DNA from: Candidatus Latescibacterota bacterium
Lineage (GTDB): Bacteria > Krumholzibacteriota > Krumholzibacteriia > Krumholzibacteriales > Krumholzibacteriaceae
Reading direction: 5' to 3'
DNA length: 36,916 nt
Assembly (NCBI GenBank): GCA_019038625.1
Contig: JAHOYU010000175.1
Coordinates: 1-36,916, forward strand
Notes under the pieces: generated by a model
Told to the model about the DNA's origin: nothing
The model's database searches: none
Seen by the model: the letters and a program-made list of their open reading frames with translations, nothing else
Program-made: the position numbers and the translations under genes
Shown here: positions 23,766 to 33,200 of the stretch, piece after piece
How positions within the stretch are numbered: position 1 is the first letter of the stretch
Layout of the letters: each line of letters opens with the position of its first letter

Positions 23766-26744
23766 CTAAATCACATTACTGAAATCAGGTCTCTTGTATG
23801 AAAGAAAGATGAGTCCATCCCCTTCCCTAAGGCGCGTAAATCTACTGTCGGACAGATCCCTGGGATTCAGGATAAATTCCCCACCCCTGACAATACCGAT
23901 AAGCAGGGAAGGATTTGCCGGATTCCTTTTGTACAGAAAATGTCTGTAAAGATCGACAAACGATTTCTCGAGTATATCATTTCGCATATTATCGGCCATT
24001 TCTGCCCAGGGAGAAATGTATATCTCGTTGCTGTCATCGTCATAATCGAGAAGTTCATTGAAGACATCTGAGATCTGTGGATACATGCAGCTCTGCGCAA
24101 GTATTCCCATGGTAAAATCGTCCCTTGAGATTATTTCACTCGCTCCGGCACCGATCAATACTTCCTGTTTCCTGTGATTCAATGCTTCTATCAGAATATT
24201 TGGCCCCGGGTCTGTACTACCGAATTCTTCAGCAATAAGACGCTTCAGCGAAAGAACTGTCAGAGTATTTGCTCCATCAGCATCGCATGCAGTGGCTTGT
24301 GCAAGAACGATAACCGACTTGGATTTGTGGGCTCCAATCTTTTTAAGCACATTCTTGTTAGTCGAACGTCCCGAAAGAAATGTCACGTTTTCTTTAAAGG
24401 CATGCTTTTTTATATAAGCCCTGTCGTCTACTACTTCTTCCGAAAGTACAATAATACTTATACTTCTTGCCGGCGAACAGACATCATGAAGTTCCTCGAC
24501 AATCTTTTCACCGACCAGGCTCCAGTTGCAGATCAGAATCTGATCTTCTCCCGGTTCCTGCGGCTGACATTCTCTCCGTGATCCAAATCCAATCTTATTC
24601 TTTTCAGAGTCATTCATGCTACGCGAAGGGCTCTTATGCATTCCCCCTTTGAATAGCTTGCCGGGCTCAGGCTTCTCATAAGCCATCAAAATCAACGAAT
24701 CATCTTCGTCAAATCCTTTGAATGACCTGGTTCCCACAATCTCCTGCCCCCGAGGGTTGAGAACGACTTCCGATCCCTTTTTTACACCTACCAGAATCGC
24801 AGGATTCTCTTCTGAACGTGTGCCTACGATTCTCTCCGCAACTTCCAGGTAACTTTTTCCTACAATTTCTGAGTGCCTTATGTCTTTTTCGAATTCACTG
24901 ACTGGAACGACATAGAATTCGTTGTTATCGCTACTGTAATCCAGCAGTTCCTCGTAGATTTTTGTCATTCCAGGGAATATGGCACTTTGAGCAAGCGTGC
25001 CGATGGTAAAATCCTCTCCGCAAATCATAGTATCAGCTCCGGCGTCGTCAAGCATCTCACGATATCTTGAGTCTACCACTTCCACCATCAGTCTGGGATC
25101 AGCTCCCTCAGATTTTTCATTCTCCAGAAGCTTTTTCAACGCTAACAGCACCTGGGCAGAGGCACCATCCGGATCATTTTCATCATCGTTTGCCAGGATA
25201 ATCACCGAGGAAGCCTTAAGCACTCCTGCCTTACGTAAAGTAGTAGTTCTATTAGGATCACCAGAGACAAGATGTACCCGATTTTTGTATTTCTCTGTAA
25301 TTCCCATGAACTTCTCAGGTTCTTCGGTAATGATCCCAACATCCGTGTTCCTGAGCGGAGATATCGGACTGAATAACTCTTTTAAAATCCTTTCTCCTCT
25401 TACACTCCAGTTGCACAATATCACATGGTTCTTGAAGCCCTGCATGTCGACTTCCTTTCTCATCTTATTCTGCGTAAATATGGATGCAACTTCAGCTGTA
25501 ACAAACGCGATAGTACCGATTCCTGTGGCTAAAACCAGAAACGCCACCGTCCGTCCAGCCAGCGTTATTGGATTCATATCTTCGAGTCCGCTCAAGAAAT
25601 ATGTAGCAATTGACCAGAAAGATTCCCCTATTGACCCAAAGTGTTCATTAATAGCGCTCTCAAAAGAAAACATAAGATATGCGCTGGCAACCCAGACGAT
25701 CAGGAAGAAAATTTGCGCTCGAACGAGCCTTATATAGGCCAGACTATTGGCTCTCGGATGTCTTGTGAGCATAAGAATAACTACCAGTACGAAGATAACA
25801 ATCAACACTAAAGTCATCTGAATCTTTACTAAATGCCTTATAAATAGCGATGTTTCTTCATAATAAATGTTCGCGCCTTCATGCAGTTCTACAGGAAGAT
25901 GCTTCACAGCAAAATCCAGGTTCAGTTGTTGCCTTACATGATCAGGGAGACAGTCTCTATTATCGAAAAGTGACCTGGTTATCTTATTGACCAAATTTGA
26001 AGACAATTCATATCTGCATATCAGGATAGCTTCAGCTCCTACCGTAAAGACTGGTTCGGCCTGTCCCAGGTATGCATTTGCGGGAATAATCATCTGCCTC
26101 AACGAGGGCTGCTCTTTGTGTACTTTCTCAAGAATATTGGAACCAAGGCTTAGAATTTCAAATCGATCATCTCCGTTAAGCAATCTTGACACAGAACTTT
26201 CAACAAAGGGAGATGACACAAAGAATGCAGCATCTATTTCCAGATTTCTAAGGGCAGTCACACATTCATTAACTGAGAGTGTATGACATTCTACAGCATC
26301 CATTATGCCCGCAGTGATCATGACTGCCTGGGCAACAAAAAAAGTTCCGCTTCCCTCAGGCCCAATACTGATTCTTCTTCCACTAAGAGCAACGGGATCA
26401 ACGATATGTTGGTCTTTTCGAACTATTATATGCAGTGGCTCAGAGTACAAAGCGGTCACTGCTGTGACACGATTTCTCAGAAAAGGATATTTTCGATGAT
26501 GCAACGCAGCATAATGCAGATCATTGGACTGCACGATCCCAAAATCCGCAAGGCCTTCATAAACACGTTCCAGATTCTGCATTGAACCATCACTGTATAT
26601 GATTTCAAATTCTATTTCCGGGTATTCCGCTGATACGGCAGAATCTATGGCGGATGCTACGCTTTGATAAGTGCCCTGCCGGCCACCTGTCGTAAAGATA
26701 TGACTATCTGAAGAGATGAGACAAAACAAAAGGAACCACATCAT
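23766..26744 (-). CDS. TAXI-type solute-binding domain fused to ion channel and two RCK/TrkA modules
   Basis: This is a 992-aa protein. A short signal sequence (MMWFLLFCLISSDS) leads into a TAXI/TRAP-type periplasmic binding domain (IFTTGGRQGTYQSVASAID, about 15-300). Membrane segments lie near 305-327 and 340-362, then a pore loop (ESFWSIATYFLSGLEDMNP) and an inner helix (about 393-425, GRTVAFLVLATGIGTIAFV). The K+ filter TVGYGD is replaced by FLSGLED, so it is probably not K+-selective. Two Rossmann RCK/TrkA-N domains follow (HVILCNWSVRGERILKEL and ILICNWSLVGEKIVEEL), each with its own TrkA-C-like region, the arrangement of Castor/Pollux-type channels. I infer a ligand-gated cation channel in the inner membrane, analogous in layout to bacterial GluR0. 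It ends 150 bp before the M48 operon on the same strand. Confidence 0.85.
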   Translation of the reverse strand: MMWFLLFCLISSDSHIFTTGGRQGTYQSVASAIDSAVSAEYPEIEFEIIYSDGSMQNLERVYEGLADFGIVQSNDLHYAALHHRKYPFLRNRVTAVTALYSEPLHIIVRKDQHIVDPVALSGRRISIGPEGSGTFFVAQAVMITAGIMDAVECHTLSVNECVTALRNLEIDAAFFVSSPFVESSVSRLLNGDDRFEILSLGSNILEKVHKEQPSLRQMIIPANAYLGQAEPVFTVGAEAILICRYELSSNLVNKITRSLFDNRDCLPDHVRQQLNLDFAVKHLPVELHEGANIYYEETSLFIRHLVKIQMTLVLIVIFVLVVILMLTRHPRANSLAYIRLVRAQIFFLIVWVASAYLMFSFESAINEHFGSIGESFWSIATYFLSGLEDMNPITLAGRTVAFLVLATGIGTIAFVTAEVASIFTQNKMRKEVDMQGFKNHVILCNWSVRGERILKELFSPISPLRNTDVGIITEEPEKFMGITEKYKNRVHLVSGDPNRTTTLRKAGVLKASSVIILANDDENDPDGASAQVLLALKKLLENEKSEGADPRLMVEVVDSRYREMLDDAGADTMICGEDFTIGTLAQSAIFPGMTKIYEELLDYSSDNNEFYVVPVSEFEKDIRHSEIVGKSYLEVAERIVGTRSEENPAILVGVKKGSEVVLNPRGQEIVGTRSFKGFDEDDSLILMAYEKPEPGKLFKGGMHKSPSRSMNDSEKNKIGFGSRRECQPQEPGEDQILICNWSLVGEKIVEELHDVCSPARSISIIVLSEEVVDDRAYIKKHAFKENVTFLSGRSTNKNVLKKIGAHKSKSVIVLAQATACDADGANTLTVLSLKRLIAEEFGSTDPGPNILIEALNHRKQEVLIGAGASEIISRDDFTMGILAQSCMYPQISDVFNELLDYDDDSNEIYISPWAEMADNMRNDILEKSFVDLYRHFLYKRNPANPSLLIGIVRGGEFILNPRDLSDSRFTRLREGDGLIFLSYKRPDFSNVI

Positions 26745-26793
26745 AAAAATCTTGCCTTTTTACGATCACGCCGTTCAATCAGTGACTTACAGC

Positions 26794-26973
26794 CTACTTA
26801 TCATATAGATACGCTTCGGCCTTTCTCATTGCCTCTCCAGCACTCGATGCCTTGCCGGCCTTTGACCATCCAGCATAGGAGACGTAAACTTCGCCTCCAC
26901 CCTGAATCCATTTTACCTCAAAAGACTTGTTGGTCTTGCCAGACTTCACCCTACCTATAATCTCTGCAGACAT
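26794..26973 (-). CDS. 59-aa conserved-looking small protein
   Basis: This short frame runs from ATG 26973 (GGCGGAG immediately upstream, a good ribosome binding site) to TAG 26796-26794. The product is basic, with a strand-rich first half (AEIIGRVKSGKTNKSFEVKW, GEVYVSYAGWSKAGKA) and a C-terminal helix (SSAGEAMRKAEAYLYDK). There is no signal or membrane segment. It sits 49 bp upstream of the channel gene on the same strand and is probably co-transcribed with it. I do not recognise a family. The good binding site and regular secondary-structure pattern argue that it is real. Confidence 0.65.
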   Translation of the reverse strand: MSAEIIGRVKSGKTNKSFEVKWIQGGGEVYVSYAGWSKAGKASSAGEAMRKAEAYLYDK

Positions 26974-27119
26974 ATTCTCCGCCTATTAATAATGGATAAG
27001 AAAAAAGTCGCCCCCAAAATACTTCCTGTTCTCTATTGCAAGTGATCAGGGGGAGTCTATACCCCTCGCAGATATTATTCAAGAACGAATGTACAGTGTC
27101 CTCGTCTTTCGAATCAATT

Positions 27120-28064
27120 TCAATACGAATACTGATCTATAGCGACACCTTCACTATTCAACAACAAAGCTTCATCGCTATCATTATTCCAGATGTTCTC
27201 ATGCGACAAATAGTAACAACCTGGGGGTTCATTTACTCCAAGATCTCCGCTATACAGCTTCAAGAGCATATTTGCTTCAAGATAAGTATTTTTCGGAATA
27301 ACTAATTCGATCCCTGACTTATCGACGACAACCCACAAAGATACATCAACGGTACTATCCGTAGCATTTGAGATAATCACATGCTCGGATTTTTTGTGAT
27401 TGTGAATGTAAGCTATATGCACTGTCCCTGCTTTCACTGCCCAAAGCCCGACCCTTTTTGTTATCGCCTCCTCTTGAAGCTGCATGAACTCATCATAGTG
27501 AAAATGGTACTTTCTTGGAAATATCCTGCAATAACCATCTTCAAGCATTTCTCTATTCAGCATCGAATCATTATCGTAGTATACATAGGCCAACAATCTA
27601 CAAAACACATCCCTTGGTCTCTCCCCTATTTCCAGTTCCACAACCTTCCCTTTAATTTGCGTTGCCGCATATTCTCTGGATCTATAAGAAAAATATTCTT
27701 TATTATTCAATTCAGGAGCATCGACTCCCAACAGTCGCACTGTCTCCTGCTCGTTCATTCCGGGAACCGGGCGGTACAAAGATACGATATATGTATCACC
27801 ATCTATCACATCTTCAACCAATACTTCGATCCTACTATTGGGTTCTTTATTCTCACCGTTTTTGTCGTCAGGAGACAAATCGATTATCGAAGTATCTTCA
27901 ACAATGGCATAAGTGCCATTGTCATATAGCAAGACGCCATTACCATTCTTTGCTATGGCATATCCGACTACTTGTTGCTGATCCTTTTCATTATTACAGG
28001 CAACATCACATGCACAAGAAAAAGCAAGCAGCACTATAACTATAATTCTTATTACAGGTTTCAT
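27120..28064 (-). CDS. Thermonuclease (SNase) and lamin-tail domain lipoprotein
   Basis: I place the start at ATG 28064; an upstream in-frame ATG (28205) would add 47 residues ahead of a clear signal peptide (IIVIVLLAFSCACDVAC, lipoprotein type) and would run over the -10 box of a promoter. After a linker (about 30-80) comes a staphylococcal-nuclease domain: VIDGDTYIV, VRLLGVDAPE and RDVFCRLLAYVYYD carry the equivalents of the catalytic Arg, Asp, Glu and Arg. The C-terminal 100 residues (HVIISNATDSTVDVSLWVVV, IPKNTYLEANMLL, DSDEALLLNSEGVAID) match a lamin-tail (LTD) domain, a partner often found on exported nucleases. Predicted role: Ca-dependent nucleic-acid degradation at the cell envelope, for nutrient use or defence. 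Transcribed divergently from the TetR gene. Confidence 0.88.
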   Translation of the reverse strand: MKPVIRIIVIVLLAFSCACDVACNNEKDQQQVVGYAIAKNGNGVLLYDNGTYAIVEDTSIIDLSPDDKNGENKEPNSRIEVLVEDVIDGDTYIVSLYRPVPGMNEQETVRLLGVDAPELNNKEYFSYRSREYAATQIKGKVVELEIGERPRDVFCRLLAYVYYDNDSMLNREMLEDGYCRIFPRKYHFHYDEFMQLQEEAITKRVGLWAVKAGTVHIAYIHNHKKSEHVIISNATDSTVDVSLWVVVDKSGIELVIPKNTYLEANMLLKLYSGDLGVNEPPGCYYLSHENIWNNDSDEALLLNSEGVAIDQYSY

Positions 28065-28194
28065 ATGATGTTCAGCGGTCTGACTCAATTGTCGCAACCC
28101 CCCATATAGATAGCTTTTACCGCCAGATGACACCAGGTCCCCCCTGAATGTGTCCAGATTACCGAGTGCATCAACCTTGCGAAGCGTGCACGAA

Positions 28195-28224
28195 AGCATA
28201 TCCAATCCCTATAATTCAAGTCAA
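28195..28224 (-). promoter_or_regulatory. Candidate promoter of the nuclease gene
   Basis: On the minus strand TTGACT (28224-28219) is 18 bp from TATGCT (28200-28195). This leaves a leader of about 125 nt before ATG 28064 and supports that start over the one at 28205. Confidence 0.35.
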
Positions 28225-28254
28225 CCAACGTTTTGGGACTAGAGGATCCTAGAG

Positions 28255-28281
28255 CTTAAGACAAAGCCCTTGTCTTTTAAG
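28255..28281. repeat. Imperfect inverted repeat in the divergent intergenic region
   Basis: CTTAAGACAA (28255-28264) is mirrored by TTGTCTTTTAAG (28270-28281), a 10-bp stem with a two-base bulge and a 5-nt loop. It lies between the two divergent promoters, so it could be a regulator site or a transcript hairpin. Confidence 0.4.
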
Positions 28282-28323
28282 AAACTATATTTGAGAATTA
28301 TACTCCAACAGCAACAGTGCTTA

Positions 28324-28332
28324 TGCTATAAT
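28324..28332 (+). promoter_or_regulatory. Extended -10 promoter for the TetR gene
   Basis: TGC-TATAAT is a full consensus extended -10 element (TGnTATAAT) about 88 bp upstream of the TetR start. No good -35 is seen, which extended -10 promoters can tolerate. Confidence 0.5.
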
Positions 28333-28370
28333 TTCTGACATAAAGTCATTGTGTCCGAAGATCGATCATT

Positions 28371-28383
28371 ATTGTGTCACAAT
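28371..28383. promoter_or_regulatory. Perfect palindrome, candidate TetR operator
   Basis: ATTGTG-T-CACAAT is a 13-bp perfect palindrome 36 bp upstream of the TetR start codon and downstream of its -10 box. A half-site, ATTGTGTC, occurs 22 bp earlier (28349-28356). The position suits autorepression by the TetR protein. Confidence 0.45.
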
Positions 28384-28419
28384 TTGGGAATTGCAAATTA
28401 CTTTTTTGGTGTATAAAAC

Positions 28420-28995
28420 ATGGGAAGTAATTCATTCAATATTAACGATTATTTAGAAGATTTAAGGTCGTTGTTTCTGGAATCAGGATACCATCGCTCC
28501 TCTTTCAGAAAAATCACCAAATGCATCGGGGTTTCTGAAAGAACTCTTTACGTAGAAATCGGCAAAAAAAAGGATTTGCTCAAAGTACTTATTGATTATG
28601 AATACACTATCTGGAAGTCATTGATAGATCAATCGGCAAACCAGGGCATTCCCCCTAAAGAGGTTCTGATCGATTTCATTGATAGATTAGAAAGAACCCA
28701 ATTACACTCCAAAACTCCAAGTGGATCTCTTTTTTGCAACCTTACTGGAGAACTTGGCGAAGATGACCGTGATATACTTAGACTCATTGCCGACAAATAC
28801 AATCAGATTGTTCAAGACCTTGCTCATATTATCGACGGATTCCTTTCACCCCAGCCCAGGATCTCCTCTAGAGAACTTGCACTATACATCCTGTCGACTA
28901 TCGAGGGATGCATGATACTCGCAAAAGCCGATAACGATTTCTGGGAAATGAAAAACGGATTCAACAATATCCGACAACTCATATCAACAATATAA
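28420..28995 (+). CDS. TetR/AcrR-family transcriptional regulator
   Basis: This is a 191-aa protein of normal TetR length. Residues about 10-60 form the DNA-binding domain: GYHRSSFRKITKCIGVSERT followed by LYVEIGKKKDLLKVLIDYE, matching the TetR_N helix-turn-helix and the LYxxF-x-KxxLL signature, although the usual Phe is replaced by Ile. The C-terminal two thirds is helical and carries the ligand pocket in this family. It would repress its own gene and perhaps the divergent nuclease gene or distant targets; a palindrome in its leader is a possible operator. The gene is AT-rich and followed at once by an IS256 fragment, so the locus has been rearranged. Ligand unknown. Confidence 0.9.
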   Translation: MGSNSFNINDYLEDLRSLFLESGYHRSSFRKITKCIGVSERTLYVEIGKKKDLLKVLIDYEYTIWKSLIDQSANQGIPPKEVLIDFIDRLERTQLHSKTPSGSLFCNLTGELGEDDRDILRLIADKYNQIVQDLAHIIDGFLSPQPRISSRELALYILSTIEGCMILAKADNDFWEMKNGFNNIRQLISTI

Positions 28996-29049
28996 TCCAA
29001 CAAATATGCCAGAAAGTTCTACTTTCGTGTGGTCCTAATTTTAGGTGAG

Positions 29050-29292
29050 CTTACGATCCCTGAAGGACTCACAGTGTTCAAATTGCCAACAAGTCATCGA
29101 CGAAGACTCCGGACCACAAACTGCGTGGAAAGAGTGAACGAGGAGATAAAGAGACGAGCAAGAGTCGCAAGGTTGTTCCCGAATGAAGAATCGCTTCTTC
29201 GGCTGGTCAGTGCTGTGTTATCGGAAATGAGCGAGGAATGGGAGGCAGGGGAAACGTACATCAACATGAAAGTCGAGTGGCCTGTCGAATAG
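29050..29292 (+). pseudogene. IS256-family transposase, C-terminal fragment
   Basis: The frame encodes FKLPTSHRRRLRTTNCVERV, then NEEIKRRARVARLFPNEESL and LRLVSAVLSEMSEEWEAGE, the conserved C-terminal end of mutator/IS256 transposases (Transposase_mut). About four fifths of the protein, including the first catalytic residues, is missing, and there is no start codon or ribosome site of its own. The 5' edge lies about 50 bp after the TetR stop. No terminal repeats were found on either side. Confidence 0.88.
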
Positions 29293-29440
29293 TCAATTTA
29301 CAGAAAAGATGTTGCTTGATCGATTACCAGAAGTGTCCATTAATTAAATGCTTGAAACTGTCTCACTTCAGTTGGCAGGATACACTTCTTCATTGTTTCT
29401 ATGAACGCAACTTATTTAGCAGTTATTTCTATAATTATTC

Positions 29441-29470
29441 TTGACATATCATAATTATATCTGTTACTAT
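29441..29470 (+). promoter_or_regulatory. Promoter of the three-gene exported-protein operon
   Basis: A perfect TTGACA (29441-29446) is 18 bp from TACTAT (29465-29470). It is about 90 bp upstream of the GTG at 29562, in an AT-rich stretch of 270 bp that holds no gene. Confidence 0.5.
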
Positions 29471-29561
29471 GTATTTCTCTCAAACAGCGGTGCATGTCAT
29501 ATAATTAAGAATTGCTGATGCTTATCAGCCATGATGTCTTTCTCATTTCGGGAGGTTATAG

Positions 29562-30188
29562 GTGAGTTGTCATCTTCGTAACGTTTTGCTGGTCATTATG
29601 TTCTTGCTATTCACTAGCGGGATTGCTCATCCACAAAACAATGACCCTACATCTGAAATACCAAAAATTATAAACAATGCTCTGAGGGTTAATTGTCCCA
29701 ATAATAATTATGCAGTTAATGTTCAACAGAGATTGTATAATGACTCTAATTTGAATATATCCCGAAGACCTGACATTTCCTTTCGAGCTAAGTACAGTCC
29801 TGACAAGGGACTTAAACTTGGGAAGATATCTAACAATGGTTCTAATGCAGATATTGATTCTCCAAGGATAATGGTAGATTTAAGTACTTATTTGAAATCT
29901 ATGAGAACATATAGCAACAGGACAATCAACGAAGAAACTGATGGTAACCAATCTTATTATGTAATTCAAGGCGGAACTCCCAACAAAGAACAAGAGTGCA
30001 TTATTTGGATAAACAAGGATAGTTACGCAATTAAGAGAGTGATTTTATTTTTAAGCAGTCGTCAATTCGCAAGGATTGACGTTGAAAGTTCTCAATTAAA
30101 GACTTTCTGGCTTCCCGATAAAATTAGTATGAAAAGTCCGGAAAATGAAACAACAGCAGAATTGTTATTTACCGATTATAGTTTGTAA
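29562..30188 (+). CDS. Exported protein with LolA-like/outer-membrane-sorting fold, tentative
   Basis: The start is GTG 29562, with GGAGG six bases upstream. This 208-aa protein has a signal peptide (NVLLVIMFLLFTSGIAHPQ). The second half shows alternating strands in the pattern SYYVIQGG...ECIIWINKDSYAIKRVILF...FWLPDKISMKSPEN...AELLFTDYSL. This resembles the C-terminal sheet of LolA/LppX-like proteins, which carry lipid or lipoproteins across the periplasm (motifs of the type WIDxxTxxPxK and LPxxxxxxN). The match is by pattern only. It is the first of three genes encoding exported proteins; the next starts 52 bp downstream. Confidence 0.6.
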   Translation: MSCHLRNVLLVIMFLLFTSGIAHPQNNDPTSEIPKIINNALRVNCPNNNYAVNVQQRLYNDSNLNISRRPDISFRAKYSPDKGLKLGKISNNGSNADIDSPRIMVDLSTYLKSMRTYSNRTINEETDGNQSYYVIQGGTPNKEQECIIWINKDSYAIKRVILFLSSRQFARIDVESSQLKTFWLPDKISMKSPENETTAELLFTDYSL

Positions 30189-30240
30189 AAACGATTGAAT
30201 GCATATTGACTCCAGATCAATTTCTTTAGGAGGGGGTAAA

Positions 30241-33200
30241 GTGGCTAGAAATTACAGTAGTATAAAGATCTTCATTAGTATCTTATTTTTGTTATTGATT
30301 CCATCTCTTGTATGCTCAGCCCAAATTTCTCAAACACATGGCACCTTACAGAAAAGTATCGACGCCGGTTCATGGGGATATGACACAGGGCCTCTTGGTG
30401 GTGAACTGGCAGGTATTGGTTTTTACGTAAGAGCTGCTATTGGAGTCGGTGGTAACGTTCTGTCCGTGGAAGAAAGTGGACAAGTCAGAATAGAAACTAG
30501 CGATGAAGAGATGTGGTTCTCTGGATCGAGTGGTCACATAAGTCAGAATTTCGGTGCCGAAGCAGGAGTCCAGGCATGGCTCGTAATCTTGGGAACCCAA
30601 TATCAGATTGCAATTCCATATGTAGGTTATCGGGATTTCATGTTGAGTGATGATGTATATTTTACGCCTTATTCTCTTGGGCAGTCACAGATACTGCAGG
30701 CATCAGTTCCAAGGCAGGAGTTGATTTGTGCGGGCATAGGAATTCCCTGGGTTGCTTCAGGAGAAATCTGTCTTGATGGTGATGCCGGTAATCGCTTCTC
30801 CTTAAGAGGCTCTCGCATATCGACATCCGAAGGAAATATCTATTCTAATTATGAACATATCGACACGGATCTCGATTGTGGCTCGTTTTCAGTGAGCAAT
30901 ATTCGTAAAACCTGGAGTTTCAGTGGGACTGCAACTTTTTCATTCTATGCTGTTTTTCAGATTACAATTTTCGGAATTCAGTATGAATATCCAATAAATA
31001 TTATAAGAGATTACGCTTTACCTTTAGATCAATGGATTTCTGGTTCTTTTGTAACTGACCCGGCCCGATCTGTTACCTTCACCGTTCCCTGCCAGACGCT
31101 GTCTGTATATAAGTCAGGCGAGGGAAGAGCCGAAATTGATGGAATAGTCAGGAATCTTCCGTGGTCTGGTTCTTTCGTTAGGGATAAAAGAATTTGTTTG
31201 GAAGCACTTCCGTCAAACTGCTATGAGTTTGATCATTGGTCAGGGTCACTTTCCAGTACTTCGAGGGTTGTCTGTTTAGATATGAATACGAATAGAAGCC
31301 TCACTGCAAACTTCGATTTCAAGGAAGTAGGCTCCCCCAATATCAGCGGATTGCCCGGCGATGTCTGCGGCGGGGATCGATATTCGTTGAATGCTTCGAC
31401 CTCAGGGGCAACAAGCTATAGTTGGACCTCGTCCTGCGGAGGCAGTTTCAACTCTCCATCTTCGGCTAGTACCTATTGGACCGCTCCCGAAGGCTATTCG
31501 GGCCAGTGCCGGATATCAGTCACAGCGTCGAATTCCTGTGACTCCAATTCTGACGACGCAAATACCTATATAGATCAAGAACCAGGCACTCCCAGCATTT
31601 CCGGAATTAACGAGACTTGCGGGGACGATGTCGTCCAATTCAGTGCTAGTTGTTCCGGTGATCCGACATCTTGGAACTGGTCCTCAAGCTGTGGAGGGAC
31701 TTTTAGCAACCCTCACAGCAGTTCGACAAACTGGACCGCACCTGTCAGTTTCGAAGGATCCTGCACGATAAGGGTCACTGCAATCAACGATTGCGGAGAG
31801 TCAACCGCCGGAACGAAATCAATTACGGTCACACAGGAGCCAAGAGAGGTCACAATTGTCGGACCTACCTCCGTTTGCGGAGGTAGCCAGTCCCAATATT
31901 CAGTGAACGCCTCTGGCTCTCCAACAAGCTTCAGTTGGTCCTCAAGCTGTGGGGGGACATTCACCAATCCGAATGGAAGTACAACATTCTGGACTCCACC
32001 ATCAGGTTATGAGGGATCTTGTCAGATATCAGTATTGGCGAGCAACGATTGTGGCTCTTCTAGCAGTAGCCTGCCTATCACGGTAGGTCAGGGCCCGGGT
32101 ACTCCGATAATTTCCGGCCCTTCAGAAGCTTGCGGAGGTACGGGCATCCAGTTAACAGCAACTTCCACAGGTAATCCCGAAGATTGGAGTTGGTCGTCGA
32201 GTTGTGGTGGTAGCTTCTCTCCGACGAATAGCAATATCACGACCTGGACGCCACCACCTACCATCAACTATGGAGATGTTTGCCAGATATCAGTAAGGGC
32301 GAGTAACGAGTGCGGTACATCCGATAAAGGATCTAAATCAATCACCGTTAATAAAGCCCCTGGAACACTTACTGTTACATTGAATAAATATGAATGCTGT
32401 ACGAATGACCCCGTTCTAATCAGTTGGATAGCTATTCCAACTTCTACAAGCTATCGGCTTTACGCAAATGGAGTCGAGGTGATCCCTGGACCCGGCTTGA
32501 GTACATCATTCACCGTTCATCCTGCCGTTACAACGGCCTACACAGTATCGGCCTGCAATGATAATTGTGGATGCGGGGATGAAAGCACTCCGGCACAGGT
32601 AACTGTACATGATACTCCGGATATCCCTTCGAACCTGAGCGTGTCGCCTAATCCATATGATTGTATCAATCCTCCTCCTTCTCTACAGATAAACTGGGCT
32701 TCCATACAGGACGCTTCAGGTTACCAACTATACATCGACGGCATTCCGGAAGGAGGCGTTGTTAGTGCAAACAACACCTCCGTAAGTCCCCCCCAGACTG
32801 GGCGGTATACGATATCTTCAATCAACGATTGCGGTGAAAGCGACCCATCTCAACCGGTTGATGTGAACGCTATAGGAGCGCCTGATCCTCCAGATCAACT
32901 ATCAACTTCGGAAGATACAATATGTATCGGTTCCCAGGTTATTGTCAGTTGGGCAGCGGTTCAGGGCGCATCCAGCTATAAGCTGTTTGCAGACGGAGAA
33001 GAGATTACACCAGGACCTAGTAGTAATACTTCTCTGGTCTTGATACCGGATAAGAGCACTGAATATACGGTTTCTTCCTGCAGTGATAACTGCGGCTGCA
33101 GCAATCCAAGTGATGCTTGCAGCGTAATCGTCATGACTGCACCTGAGAAACCATCCAATCTCGGCGTCACGCCCAACCCATATGATTGCGACTCAACTTT

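Noticed and set aside
27040-27060. Terminator after the nuclease gene
   Set aside because: GGGG and CCCC blocks face each other around ATAG, but the stem has mismatches and no T-run follows.
28065-28205. N-terminal extension of the nuclease lipoprotein
   Set aside because: It would bury the lipoprotein signal 47 residues inside and its start overlaps a promoter -10 box.
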